From NCBI GenBank assembly GCA_016987375.1, contig PJRA01000412.1:788408-852407 (forward strand): a stretch of 64,000 bases of DNA. Direction: 5' to 3'. Positions 12,189 to 23,894 of the stretch are shown in pieces. The translations under genes and the position numbers were made by a program. The first letter of the stretch is position 1. Each line of letters starts with the position of its first letter. The stretch is from Brachionus koreanus (Eukaryota; Rotifera; Eurotatoria; Ploima; Brachionidae). The notes under the pieces were generated by a model. It worked only from the letters and a program-made list of their open reading frames with translations. It did no database searches and was not told the DNA's origin.

Positions 12189-12782
12189 GCTTGTGTAAAT
12201 TTAAGGGACTAATTATTTTAAACTGCAAACATAGAAAAAAAGAATGCAAAAAAAACACTTTTTTTGAAGTAAAAAACGGTGATACAAGTGGCAAAATTTA
12301 CATATCTGATAACTAATATTCAAGTCATCCAGTCCAATAAGAGTAAACAACTTTGACTTTTTTGAGTCTGATGTTGAAGAAGAGGAACCAGTTTCAAAAA
12401 GAACAAGATTGGAGGCAAACATTGTTAAAGTAATTGACAAACAAGCAAAATTGTCTGATCAATGGCGCGCAAGTGAAAAAAAAACGCTATTGGGCTTGTC
12501 CAAACAAATGTGGAAAAAATTTGAAAATTCATTGGCACAAGTAAAAAAAAGATTTTTATTTCTATTTTTATTTTGATCAAATCGGTGTCAAACAATATAA
12601 AATTTTTTTTTATTTTTATGCATTTTTTTAAATTTGGTTATTCAAATAAAATTTGGGATATGTTAACTAAATTTCTGTTTTTTTAATTTATCGCAAAAAA
12701 GTTGTGCTTTCAAGCTTTTGTACTAGATGGATGTTATTTTGTTGAAAAATTTGATGCTTATAAGCAACAGCTTTCTAATTGA
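12189..12782 (+). CDS. Orphan coding exons, C-terminal part of unknown protein
   Basis: Two exons are well supported by phase and composition: 12325-12540 (after TATTCAAG, before GTAAAA) and 12702-12782 (after CAAAAAAG, ending TGA), together about 98 residues. The protein is acidic then basic, with ESDVEEEEPVSKRTRLE (an NLS-like KRTR) and a helical QWRASEKKTLLGLSKQMW segment. An open stretch just upstream, 12189-12315, has Cys/His spacing (LCKF..NCKHRKKEC) recalling FLYWCH-type fingers, but I could not link it in phase. The 5' end is missing. It may be a small nuclear protein or a relic of a DNA transposon. Product not recognised. Confidence 0.4.
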
Positions 12783-12949
12783 GTCGAATCAATAAACTCA
12801 TAATTTTTTTCCTAAACTAAACAAAAAATTCTGGTATACCTGGGATTAAAATAAAGAGAAGTAATTTCAGATTCTTTTTTATAAATATTATAAAAAAATT
12901 AAAAAAAAAACTGAAATGTTTTTTATTCTTAATGTCATTAAACAAATTT

Positions 12950-13678
12950 TTATGTGCATTCATTTGACTTTTGTAACGATGACAGCAAAATAATTAAATT
13001 TTTGTATTTTTTCCTTAAATCTCTTATGTAATTAGGACTTATTAATCCAAAGTCTATTTCAGAAATATCTGCTTCATTATTTTGTTTAAAATATTCAGCT
13101 ATCAATTCAATTCCAGCTAAAATAAAAAAATGTTTTAAGTCATAAATTATTAAAGGAATTCGAATACTTCAATTACCTATTACATACGCACCACAATCTG
13201 AACTATTAATTTGCTTTGGAAAATTACTCAAACTTTCCAGTTTTTTGGCATTAAAGAATTTTTTGTATTTTTTATAAAATGATTCAGCTTCTTTAATATT
13301 CGATCCGATAGAGTCTAAATGCTTTGCAATAGAATTTCGATTATCAATAACCAAAAAGCTCCAATGAGTGCCTCCTGCGTCAACACTTTGATTGCTATTC
13401 AATGGCAGAAAAATAATTTTTTTATTTTTTAAATTTAAAGGTTCTAAAAAGCACGCTGCTGCCTCATCGAAATCTTCACAAAGTTTTAAATACTGAACCG
13501 TACTTGGATTGATAAATGCAACTAAGCTCATATCACATTCATTTTTAAAGATTTTATTTTCAAAATAATCACAAACAAAACCAATTATTCTATCGTTTAA
13601 CCAATTTCCTTCATTCAAAAGACTTAGATCAGATTCATAGACCAGTGAATCGTTGAAATTTAAGATCAATGGATCCAT
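12950..13678 (-). CDS. SENP8: NEDD8-specific cysteine protease SENP8/DEN1
   Basis: Deneddylase of the ULP/SENP family (peptidase C48) that processes NEDD8 precursors and removes NEDD8 from non-cullin proteins. Two exons, 13678-13177 and 13116-12950, give 222 residues, close to the usual 212. Visible: MDPLILNFNDSLVYESDLSLL and NWLNDRIIGF at the N-terminus, catalytic His in GGTHWSFLV, Asp in HLDSIGSN and Cys in NSSDCGAYV with the preceding Gln of the oxyanion hole. The second exon aligns with the C-terminal helix of human SENP8. Its start lies 172 bp from the oppositely oriented MAT2B start, suggesting a shared promoter. Confidence 0.95.
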
Positions 13679-13850
13679 CGGTTTAATTTTAAATTAGAAA
13701 GAAAATTATAATAAGTAAATTAGATTCTCTTTTAATTTAGAAATTAAGAAAAATTATTTCAATAGTTTATTTTGCTTGAGCATTTTTTTTACTAGCGCTA
13801 GAGAAATGAAATAATATAAAAAATATGGTGTGATAATTTTATATTTAGAA
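13679..13850. promoter_or_regulatory. Shared intergenic promoter region SENP8/MAT2B
   Basis: Only 172 bp separate two divergent start codons, so both promoters must be here or overlap. No motif stands out. TTTAG occurs two bases before the MAT2B ATG and could serve as a splice or trans-splice acceptor. Confidence 0.45.
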
Positions 13851-15477
13851 ATGTCTTTGAAGAAAATAAAAGTTCTAATAACGGGAGCGTCAGGCCTGTT
13901 AGGAAGACAAATTTTGGATTACCTTGAAAACAAAAATCTTCAATTAGAAAAGCCTGTTGATAATGTCGAAAATTATGTCTTTGAATGCCTTGGTCTTTGT
14001 CATTCTAGGGCAAAAAACAAACTTAGGCCAATTGATTTGAACAATTTTGGTCAAATTGATGATTTGATTCAAGAATTTAAGGTAAAATTCAGATAATGTT
14101 TTTGCATCAATGTTTAATGATTTATTTAGCCGGATGTTATTATTCATGCCGCCGCTGTTAGAAAAGTTGAATCAGTTGAAAATGATTTTGAAGGTGCTCT
14201 TAAGCTAAATAAGGACGCCACAGAACATCTAGCAAAAATTGCAGGTGATTTAATTATGTAAAATATTTAGTTCATTATTTTTTTAAAATTTATTTTTATT
14301 ATTTCAAAATAGGCCTTCACACAAAACAGGCCTGTATATTTATAATAATTAATACATAAAATAATTTTTATTCTTTTTATGCTCATAGCCTAATTTAAGA
14401 AATTAAGGTGGAAATCTAAAAATAATGGTCAGATTGATATATTTGTCTTTTAAATTAGCTAATAGCTTTAGGTAACGTCTGTGACGGCCAATGAACTTCC
14501 AAAAGTTGGTGCTTCCTATCAAACTTAAATTTTACCAACTTCAAATTTTGGAAATTTTTGGATAACATTACATTCAAAACCAACTTTTTAAGATCCACTC
14601 ATCGCATCACTATGGCATCTAACAAAATTATAAGTTGTAAAAAATTTAATCATATCACTTACAGAAATAATATAAAAATAATATTAAAATAAAAAAATCT
14701 CTAACCGAGAAATCTGAAAAAAAATTATAATAAACTTTCTATATAATTAAATTTTTTTCAAAGATCAACAAAAAATTTTTTTCATCTATATTAGTACTGA
14801 TTATGTTTTTGATGGAAAAAATGCTCCTTATAAGCCAAACGATAAGCCTAATCCGTTAAACAAATATGGTTTGAGTAAATTAAATGGAGAAGTCGTAACT
14901 TCAGAAGTTTCAAACAGTATTTTTTAATTTCTAGCTAATTGAAATTTGTCTAAAATATTTTTCAATAAGACCATTGTATTGTTCGAGTACCAGTTTTGTA
15001 TGGATTTACAGAGCCGAATAATTATGGAGAAAGTGCCATTAATGTCTTAATAGAGAATGTGAAAAAAAAAGCGCCAATAAAAGTCGATCATCAACAAACA
15101 AGATATCCAACTCATTGTCTCGATGTTTCTAGATTTTTGACCAGCTTAATCATCAAATATTTTGAGGTATTTTTAAAATAAAAGTGTTTATTTGTTTGTT
15201 TAAATATATTGAATAAAAGATTGGCTCTAATCAAGTGAAAGGTATATTTCACTGCAGTGGCTTGGAATCATTTACCAAGTACGAAATATGCTGTATCATG
15301 GCCGATTTATACGACATCAAGAATGATTTTATTCAGCCTGATTTGACGACAGACTTTTCGCTAAGACCAAAAAATGCTCAATTGGACGTTACAGATTCAT
15401 TTAGTCTATTAAATTTTAAACCAGTTATGAACTTTAAACCAGCTTTGAAAGAATGCTTGGAAAATTTTGTTCAATAA
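13851..15477 (+). CDS. MAT2B: Methionine adenosyltransferase 2 regulatory subunit beta
   Basis: Extended-SDR-fold protein that binds MAT2A and tunes S-adenosylmethionine synthesis. Five exons (13851-14081, 14130-14244, 14764-14916, 14970-15166, 15220-15477) join in frame to 317 residues, against 334 in human. Features: Rossmann motif [12 protein letters not shown] at residues 6-17, [28 protein letters not shown], the YGLSK Tyr/Lys pair, RVPVLYGF, and the family-specific [15 protein letters not shown] and RPKNAQLD blocks near the end. It is not a dTDP-rhamnose reductase, since those last blocks are MAT2B-like. The ATG at 13851 follows TTTAGAA. The next gene starts 136 bp downstream on the same strand. 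Confidence 0.94.
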
Positions 15478-15613
15478 AATAAAACTAAAATTATTCAAAT
15501 TTTAAAAACACTTATCTTTTAGTTAATGATGCATGTCTTTAAAATATATTTATAAAATAAATTAAATAGCGATATCTTTTTTTTCTAATTTAAAAAATTT
15601 GCTTCACTAATTT

Positions 15614-16037
15614 ATGGAGATTAACAAAACTAAAATAGATGCAAGAATTGATTATGATCAAGAAATAGAAATTAATAATTTTGTAAATAATCATTTAGAA
15701 ACGAAAAATGAAGTAGTTTATAATATAATTTTAAATATCCTCCCAGTTGCAGCAGGTATTTTTAAAATAAGTAAATATTAATTTAATTTTTTATTTCAAT
15801 TTAGGAGTAGTTTTAATATTAGTTGTTGTTTTTCAAGTTATATTTATTGCTAAAACAGTTTTGTATTTTGAACAAAAGATAAGAATAGAAATGTTTAGAT
15901 TTGAAGAAACAAATTTAGATTTTCAAAGAAGTAATGAGAGAACAAACACTAGAAATGAAACAAGCTTTTTTAATCTGCATATTTCTTCTCAAGAATTTGA
16001 AAGTTTTGAAGATATAAGCTTAAATTATAGTGTTTGA
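15614..16037 (+). CDS. Small single-pass membrane protein, unknown
   Basis: Two exons, 15614-15755 and 15805-16037, with matching phase, give 124 residues. A polar N-terminus (about 38 residues) is followed by one long hydrophobic segment, NIILNILPVAAGVVLILVVV then FQVIFIAK, and a charged tail rich in Glu, Asn and Arg. No signal peptide, no cysteine pattern and no family recognised. The short gap from MAT2B on the same strand would permit co-transcription. Evidence is reading-frame integrity across a canonical intron and the membrane segment; it could also be an annotation by chance, though the phase-preserving splice argues against that. Confidence 0.55.
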
Positions 16038-16202
16038 AAAAATTATTTAAATTTTTATTTGTTTAAAAATATTTAATTTTGTAAAATTGAACAAAAATTA
16101 TTGCATTCTTCAAAATTTTTTAACAAATTAATTGTTTTAATTATAAGAAAATATTTTTGTTTAATAAACATAAAATTTTTTAAATAAATATTAATATTAG
16201 AA

Positions 16203-16533
16203 ACCTGCTATTTAATATCGTAAAATTCAAATGCAAACAAAACAAAATATTCTTCCTTTTTTGATAAATTAAAGCTTCCTAAAATAAAATATTTTAAAAA
16301 AAAATACTGCAAAAAAGTGAAGTATTTATCTAAAACAAAATTTTTACTTTTTTTTTTATTAGAAATCAAATCAATTAATTGATTAATTTTAATTAATTAA
16401 TTGATGTTTTTTTTGCCTTTTTTACAAGATTTGCGAAAAATTTTTTCAGTAAAAAAAGATTCAACAAAGTATGTTGCACTTTTTTTTGCAGTATTTTTTT
16501 AACAAAATTTTATTATAATAAATTTAAAATTAT
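16203..16533. mobile_element. Long-arm inverted-repeat element, copy 1
   Basis: Left arm contains GTAAAATTCAAATGCAAAC and ATACTGCAAAAAAGTG; right arm contains the inverse GCACTTTTTTTTGCAGTAT. The same family occurs at 25662-26310. Non-coding. The hAT-like element starts directly after it. Confidence 0.55.
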
Positions 16534-17008
16534 CAGAGTTGTTAAAAAGTCAAAAAATTTATAATCAAAAAATTAAATTAATGACTTATTGAGACTTTTT
16601 TAAGAAAAATGACTCGTATACGAGAATAAATTACATTCTAAATCATTAAAAAGATGAAAATCTTCATGAAAAAATTTAAGTCGCATTATAACATCAAAAG
16701 TAAATAAAAGTCATTTAAACATCAAAATTCAAAAGTCCAAGTTTAGACTTTAATTTTTTTATAATCTCTTTAAGTCCAAGAATGTTAACAAAAACTCTTG
16801 TATGTCTTTTAAAAAAATTTCAACTAAAAGCTAAGATTATTTTTCAAAATTTAATTTTAAATTGGTTTTTAAAAGTTTAGAAAAATAAACTGTCATTATT
16901 TGTTTATAGAATTTATTTAAATATTAGAAAAATGTAAAATTAGTAAAAAAAAAATACAAAGTCGGGACTTGAACTTGGCTTGAGATTTGTGACTTATAAA
17001 CAATTCTG
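16534..17008. mobile_element. hAT-like MITE
   Basis: Begins CAGAGTTGTTAAAAAGTC and ends GACTTATAAACAATTCTG, imperfect inverted termini of the CAGNGNTG form usual for hAT elements. The interior is rich in AAGTC/GACTT words and has no coding capacity. I see no clean 8-bp target duplication, so it is probably old. Confidence 0.6.
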
Positions 17009-17225
17009 ATTTACATTCAATAGATAAAAATTAAAATGTTTTTTTATCTAGTTTCTGATGGGGTAATGTTAGCATGCATAATTTTCGTCTGTTTACACAA
17101 TTTAGATGTTGATTAGACTAAAAAATAATTGTTCGAGATTTTATTTAGAAAAATTATGTAGAAACATTTTTACAACTATTAAATTTTTGTTTTAGAAAAA
17201 AATGTTAAATGAAAATGTTAAAATT

Positions 17226-18715
17226 TCACAATTTTCTAATTTTTAAATGTTCTGAAATAATTTCGGCATAAAGACTCCTTCCTAAGAGTTCATAAGTTAC
17301 TGGCAATAATATTTTAACAAACTTGTGCAATCCAACATCTCCATAACAAAACAAATTTAGACCAAACTCAAGACCCATGCCGTAATCGATTTCGTCGTTT
17401 GCAAACTGAATAAGAGTAATTATCTCTTGAATTCTATCGTTTGCATGTTTTTTTGCCTCCTTATTTTTATCGCAAAAAATTCTAAATAATTGCTTTTGTT
17501 TTTCTTTTAATAAAATTGATCAAAAGAAAGCTTAAAATTCTTTTTTAAACTTACCATAAGTTTCTGGAATTTCACGATAGCCAAAACCACTTAAATTTTG
17601 CTTTAATAATAGCTAGAAAGATATTTCAAGTATACTTTGAATCTAATGGGACTACAATTCCTGCCGAATGAAATGTTTTTGCATTCACCTTCTTTTCTCT
17701 TGATTTGATGCGTGGAGTTTTCACACTCAATGAAAAAGACTTTGAAGATTTAAGTTTTTCACACCACAAATCAAAACTAGCTTTAATTTTTTTAACTTTT
17801 TCCATACATGACTCAATTTTGTAACTCCGTCCACTTATTAATTCATCTATATACCAACTGATATTTTATAATTTAATTTATAATTTAGATTAAATTTCAG
17901 AAAAATAAATCATTCAAGTGTAACAATTACTTTAATGCTCCAAATAAATTATCGCTTCTAATGTTTATTTTGCAATCTAATTTTGGTTCACTTATTGCAA
18001 CAAACACTGGCAATTCATCAGGATCGTCTCTGAAGAACATCAAGAATATTTTTACTTTTCTATGAATGTTAAAATCTCTATTACCTAAAATATCCAAAAT
18101 GTGCATCACTTGGGCTGTTTAAAACTTTTAGAACAGTTTGAAATTCAGGTGGGTCCAAAAAGTATCTTGCATGAACTCGATAATCAAGTTTATATCCTCT
18201 TATTATTAGATCAAATATTCCAGTTAGCTCTATTCCAATATCAATCAAAGCATCTTTATTTTATTTTAATACAAAATAAGATTTATATGTTGTTGTTATA
18301 ATTTAATTTGTATGATTACATTTTGGATCAGATTCGTTTAAAGATTTACAGAATTCTAGAAATTGGAAAAAGTCATCAGGCATTTCCATTTTGTTAATTT
18401 CAGCAACAAATATTTTTAAATCTTTAAATGTTTTATTAAAAAAACGAAATAGCAAAATACTATTTTACCTGAGATCTTGGACAAGTCAAATTTTTCAATT
18501 TTATCTAGATTTTCATTTTGTTCAATACAATTCTCATATTTTTTTGTTAAAAGATCTAACTTCTCAGATTTATCAGACAACTCTTGATTTTCAGTTTTTA
18601 AATTTAGATTTTCGTTATTTGATTGATTTGAAGAATGCTCAAAATTTTTCAAATGATTTTGATTTTTCCTAAAACATTTATCTCCATATTTACAAAGAGG
18701 TCTTTTATTTTCCAT
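17226..18715 (-). CDS. HPF1: Histone PARylation factor 1 with N-terminal PBZ finger
   Basis: HPF1 completes the PARP1/2 active site and directs ADP-ribosylation to serine after DNA damage. Exons 18715-18469, 18421-18320, 18253-18085, 18029-17931, 17857-17635, 17600-17555 (or from 17612) and 17503-17226, about 387 residues. The N-terminus has a PAR-binding CCHH finger, [14 protein letters not shown]....H, absent from vertebrate HPF1. Conserved blocks follow: [55 protein letters not shown], and [16 protein letters not shown] carrying the Asp-Glu pair used in catalysis with PARP1. The junction after DSK lacks a clean in-frame GT donor (one G short), probably a sequence error or an unusual tiny intron. 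Confidence 0.93.
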
Positions 18716-18840
18716 CTTTTAAAAACAGCATAATTATAATTTTTCGTTTTATTCAAATATTAGGTCTTTTACATCCTAGATAAAACATATAAATAAGAAA
18801 CATAAACTTGAATAAATTTTATTTTTAAGACTAAGGATAT

Positions 18841-21005
18841 TTAAAAAATTTTGTTTTCACTGGAAAATTTTTTATCCCACAAAACTTCACATATTCTGTT
18901 CATTATTAAACTCAATTGATCAAAAGACTGATTGACAATGGAACTAAAGTTTATTATTCTAGTGCTGCTGAATTTTTCTATTTCATTTATTAATTTTGGA
19001 TCAATTTCACTATGAATAACTTTATCGAATCTAATTTCAAAAGAATTAAAATAAATAATAACTTAAATTAAAAAAATTTACTTTGTTCCGATGATTATAT
19101 TGGGAATTTTTTCTCTATTAGGTTCGCTTTCAAGTTGTTTTAAAGAATTCAGAATATCAATGAAGCTCTGTTTGTCAATCCATGAGAATATGAAAATTCT
19201 ACAGTCTAAGCATTCGACACTCGCCTTGATTAAATTTAAATCAAATTAATTTAAATGCTTTATTTCAACATTTACATAATTGATTATGATTTAATAACTG
19301 TCAACTTAAATTGCTTTTATAAAGAATTCTAGTTTACATGTTATAAAAATTCACAATTTTTTTTTAAACCAGATTATTTTCTTTAGGCAAATAAACAATA
19401 TCAAGAACTTACGTAAACATAAAAATAAAACGTTAACTTAACTTTAAAAAAGAAAATGTTTTAATATAAAACATAATAATTGAATTAAATAAATAAATTA
19501 AAAACCAAAATTCCATGATAGCTTCATTCTTACTTAATTGACAAAATAATTAAAAATTTATAAGCATAATTATATGGCATGAATTTTAAAATCATTTTTT
19601 TTATTTTAACTTAATATTGATATGAATAAAAAAATAAATAAATGATTTTTATTGACAATTTAATCATATTAATTTAAGTTAAATTTTTATTTTTATTAAT
19701 GGATAAAAATGATTAGTCTGATATTTAAATAAAAATAAATTGGTATAATTTTAAAAATTTAAGATTTCGATAGTTTTTTTTTAATAGCTCACCGAAAAGA
19801 GAATGAAATGGGGAGAAGCAAAGATGAAGGCAAAGAGTCCAAAGCAAAGTTGAATTGTTTTCAATAATAATGGCTTTATGCTCCAGATGGAGTGAAATAA
19901 GAAAAAAAATTATATAAATTTTTTTTTTGCTAATTTAACTTTTTTAATATTATTTAATTGCAGTTTGATTTTTTTTTATATGAAGAGAGAGTAGATAACA
20001 ACAAAAATGTAAATTATAAACATAAAATATAAAGCTGAATTAAAATAAAATTTATAAAAATAATTGTATATGACAAAATTAATTCAAGTATGATGATTTT
20101 CTTAACACTTAATTTTTTCTGAATACATTTTTAAATACTTCAATTACATTAAACAAATCTAGTTTGAGGAATAAAGATGATTTAATGTGCACTTTTCAAA
20201 ATAATCTGGTGACTTTACATTAAAATTACATGGCATTTTGTTTTTAAATTTTCAAAATCAAAGAAAATATCTAAAACCTAAAAATTAAAAATCAGATTCA
20301 CACAAGCATTTTAAGATTAAAATCTATAATTTTATTTTTTGGCTTAAAAAATATAGAAACATCACTTTGACTAAATATTGCTTTTTTTTAATAAGTTTTT
20401 GAATTGAGAATTTAGTTTTTGTGTGTGAGATTTTTCATTGTTGAAAACATGTACAAAACTAAATCAAATTATTGAAAATTTAATTTTATTTTAAATAATT
20501 TGAATGAATAAAAATATTTGCAACTTACAGGCTGAATATAAGTGTATTTTTTATAGGCCGAGCCACCAATATCCCAAAATCCAAGATTAAAGACCATCAT
20601 TTTTTCGCAATCAACCATTTTTACTGGCCAATACACGTTAGTTATTTGAATTCCTAATAAAAGCAATTTTTTAAAATTAAAATTAACTTTTTCAAAAGAA
20701 TTTACCAGGTGTTTCAATATATTCTTTGTCGTTTATTTTTGAGGAAATAAAGCTGTTAATAAACGATGTTTTTCCTGAAAATGAGCGTCCTAAAATTAAT
20801 ATTTTGAATTTTTCTTCTTCGTATTGAGTAAAGGAGCCCGGAAGTGTAGGTTTTTCAATCAATCCTTTGAAAAAGAACAAAATTAAACATAAATATTTTA
20901 ACAGAGCTAATTACCATAGACTCGAATTTTGTCCTTTTGACGAAATGATTGAAGAACCTTTGATCCATAATCATTTTTAAACCAATTTTTGTCAAAGCTG
21001 CTCAT
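18841..21005 (-). CDS. CPLANE2: Ciliogenesis small GTPase CPLANE2 (RSG1)
   Basis: Rab/REM2-like GTPase of the CPLANE complex that promotes basal-body maturation and ciliogenesis. Five exons, 21005-20915, 20864-20706, 20653-20529, 19224-19082 and 19030-18841, sum to 235 residues. Motifs: RVYGLIEKPTLP before the G domain (as RVFGLLERPVL in human), P-loop GRSFSGKTS, ETPGIQITNVYWPVKM, G3-like FWDIGGSAYKK, IFIFSWIDKQSF, and G4 GTKFDK. These match RSG1 better than any ordinary Rab. Intron 3 is 1.3 kb, the others are short. It lies 125 bp upstream of HPF1 on the same strand. Confidence 0.92.
19225..20528. other. Long intron of CPLANE2
   Basis: 1.3 kb of AT-rich sequence between the FWDIGG exon and the following exon. 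I see no gene or repeat family inside it apart from low-complexity A/T runs. Confidence 0.6.
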
Positions 21006-21330
21006 TTTTATTGTAATTTAAATATTCAAAATAAAATATCAGATTTAAAAGAATCTCTACTGAGATAAGTTACTATGGATACAGTTAACATGTACTGTAA
21101 GAAAACCAGTCTGTTATATTTTATATATAAATTTATTTTTTCAATAGTTATTGATATAAATTAGAGTATTTCTAATAATTTCTATTAAAAAAACATAAAA
21201 ATAATCCACAATAATTGTTTTAATAAAATTCATGTTTATTTTTTAGTATTAATTAACTAAAATATTTACATATATTAAAAGATAAATTAATTTATCTTTA
21301 TTTTAAACTAAATTAGAAATATTCAAGCCT

Positions 21331-23539
21331 TTACAATACTTCTAAATCGACATGGCGTAGATCGGGATATTTTTTCTTTAAAAAAAATTGAAAAATAGAC
21401 AAAATTCTAAATTAAAAAGATTTAAATTTTACTCTTAAATTTCGTTCGATTCTGTCTATTTCTGCACCAACCCTGTCAACTATATTCTCTCCATGCTTAA
21501 GCATGAATTTTTCAGCATCCTGGACATTACCAATATTATTTATTTCCTTTATTTTAACTAGTTAATTTCATAAATTATTACAGCGATGAAAAGTAAAAAA
21601 ATCTTACGTCAAGCAAATTTTCAATGTTTATTTTTTCCAAATATGACCGGGTCATTTCTCGGCCATCAATATCTACTTCGGCTTTGAACATTACAGTTTG
21701 ACCACCCAAGTCAGTAGCTTTTACATCATGAATTGATCGAATCATTATATCGGATTCCAAATCATTGCTTATCATGTTTATTTTCCGCGTTGGAATCGAT
21801 CTTAATAGACATTTATTTGCCCAATATTTTATTTCATTAAGGTTTACTTTCCAACTAATGCAGTAGTGTTAGTATAGATTATAAAACTAGCAACACCTCC
21901 CATTACAGCACCAACAAGCAAAGAACCAACACAATCAGCAATCGGATTACCTGTATAATAAGTTATAGTCATGCAACTGGCTGCGATTACAACTCCTAGT
22001 ACTGCAGCCATATCTTCCAGCAGAACTACATTCACACTTGGCTTGTATCCTTGGATAACATAGTCCCAAAAGCTCAGACCCAGTTTTTTTGCATTTTGCT
22101 TCGTGTCTAAATAGGCCATAGCGAGAGTTCCGCTCTCACTAAACGCAGAACCGATAAGGAGCACCAAAGCCTATTTGTTTATAAAAGCTAATTTCATTTA
22201 GAAAAATTATTGATTTATACCCAGCTGAGAGATTCTATAGGATGGGGATCAAAAAGACCTGTTATTCCATGATACCATGACAAACCAGTTCCGAAACAGA
22301 ATATTCCAACTCCAGAAATTAACGAGGTTATATATGTCATGTTTGAGTATCCGTATCTTGAATGAGAAAATAATATTTTTTTAGGGAATTTTTTTTGGCT
22401 TAATTTACGGATGTTCACTATTTGGTCGCTTAAGTGATTGATGGAGACCAAATGCTAAAATTAGCTGATTGATTGTGTCTGCAAAAGAATGCACGGCCTC
22501 TGAAAATAAACTAGATGAACCTGAATAAATCCATCCAACAAGTTTGACAACAAAGTTCATGGCATTTCTTTGGAAAATAAAATTAAATTTTATCTTAAAA
22601 TAGAATAATTATACATTGCCACTGCACTAAGAACAACTTTTCCAGAAAGAGTTTTAAAAATTGTTGTATTTGACTTTTATAAAAAAAAAAAAAAAAAAAT
22701 TAATTAAAAAATTTGTTTAAATAGACATTTACATATTGCTTTTCAAAGAATGGGTTTTCTAACTGTTCCACCCGGTTGTGATAATCTTTGAGTGATTTTT
22801 TAAGAATAAAAACAGTCTGTCGCTGTTGATCGTATTCTCTTCTGCGTTTTTCTTTTTCTTTTTGAATATTTTCCATTGAACCCCAAATTGAGAGCGCTTT
22901 GGCTTCAACTTCGGACCGCAAATAGACATTGATTAACTCGCTTTGACCATATTCGTCAAATGGATTTCTTCTCTTGTATTTTATCAGTCCTTCTAAATCC
23001 CTTGGGGAAAAAATTATTTACATTTATTTTTTAAAATTAAATTATTTTATTTTTTGTTCAATGAAAAACATTTTTTAATTACTTTACTCCTAAGAGGTAA
23101 TCGTGCATTGCACGAACAGCAGTTATAAAGTTATTTGCAGTAAAACTGCGAGAATAATCGATTTTCGAAGACGTTACATTCTTTGGTACAAGACGTATAT
23201 TAACATTTTGAATAGTTTGCTGCTTGTTATCTTTTGGCACATTGGAATTTTGTTTTTCGTTTGAAGACTTGCTTCTCCAAGCCGAGCATAACGGGAGTCT
23301 AAATTATAATTATCAAAATATGTCATAAAACAAATTAATTTAATTAATTCTACTTTTTGCTTAAAAAAATATTATGGCCATGGTTTTTTTTACTAACAAA
23401 TAAATCGGTCGTATAATAGTTTTTATATGGAACTTTAATTATTTAAAATAAATTTGTATTAGCTTAAATTAAATATCAAAATACCTCGAATTATTATTGT
23501 TCGAGAAAAATTTTTAAGAAAAATAGATCCAAATTTCAT
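21331..23539 (-). CDS. SLC30A9: Mitochondrial zinc transporter SLC30A9 (ZnT9)
   Basis: Cation-diffusion-facilitator exporter that removes zinc from mitochondria. Eleven exons: 23539-23485, 23432-23354, 23298-23083, 23000-22733, 22673-22615, 22567-22409, 22356-22221, 22170-21848, 21800-21608, 21546-21433, 21375-21331; all phases agree, 548 residues (human 568). The N-terminus is basic and hydrophobic (MKFGSIFLKNFSRTIIIR), consistent with mitochondrial import. Diagnostic blocks: FITAVRAMHDYLL, SEVEAKALSIWGSMENI, transmembrane FSEAVHSFADTINQ with the His/Asp zinc pair, PYGYSNMTYITSLISGVGIF, LLEDMAAVLGVVIAASC, HDVKATDLGGQTVMFKAEVD, FMLKHGENIVDRVGAE and terminal RHVDLEVL. Confidence 0.96.
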
Positions 23540-23894
23540 GTTGGGGTACATATTCTTGCAAATAAAATATTAGACAATGTATATTTTGTTTTTGTTGGCA
23601 ATTTTTGAGAAATTACTCTCAAAATTTTAAAAATAATTATTAATTTTGTTTAAAATAAATTTTTATTTTAAATAAAGTAAATACAAATAAACGAAATATA
23701 TTGAGTTACAAAACCAAGCAAATTTATCTATCTAATTAAGCAAATAAATTTAAATATTTAATTAAAAAAAAATGTTATTTTATCAAAGGTCTAAAATATT
23801 TGAAAAATTTTTTAAAAGAAAGACTTATTACGAAACCAACTAAAATAAAATTGAACTAGAAAAGAGCACCACCTAGTCAAAACCGAACTATTTT

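Noticed and set aside
12213..12440. 75-codon minus-strand frame
   Set aside because: Antisense to the better-supported orphan exons on +; Ser/Phe/Cys-rich composition typical of a shadow frame.
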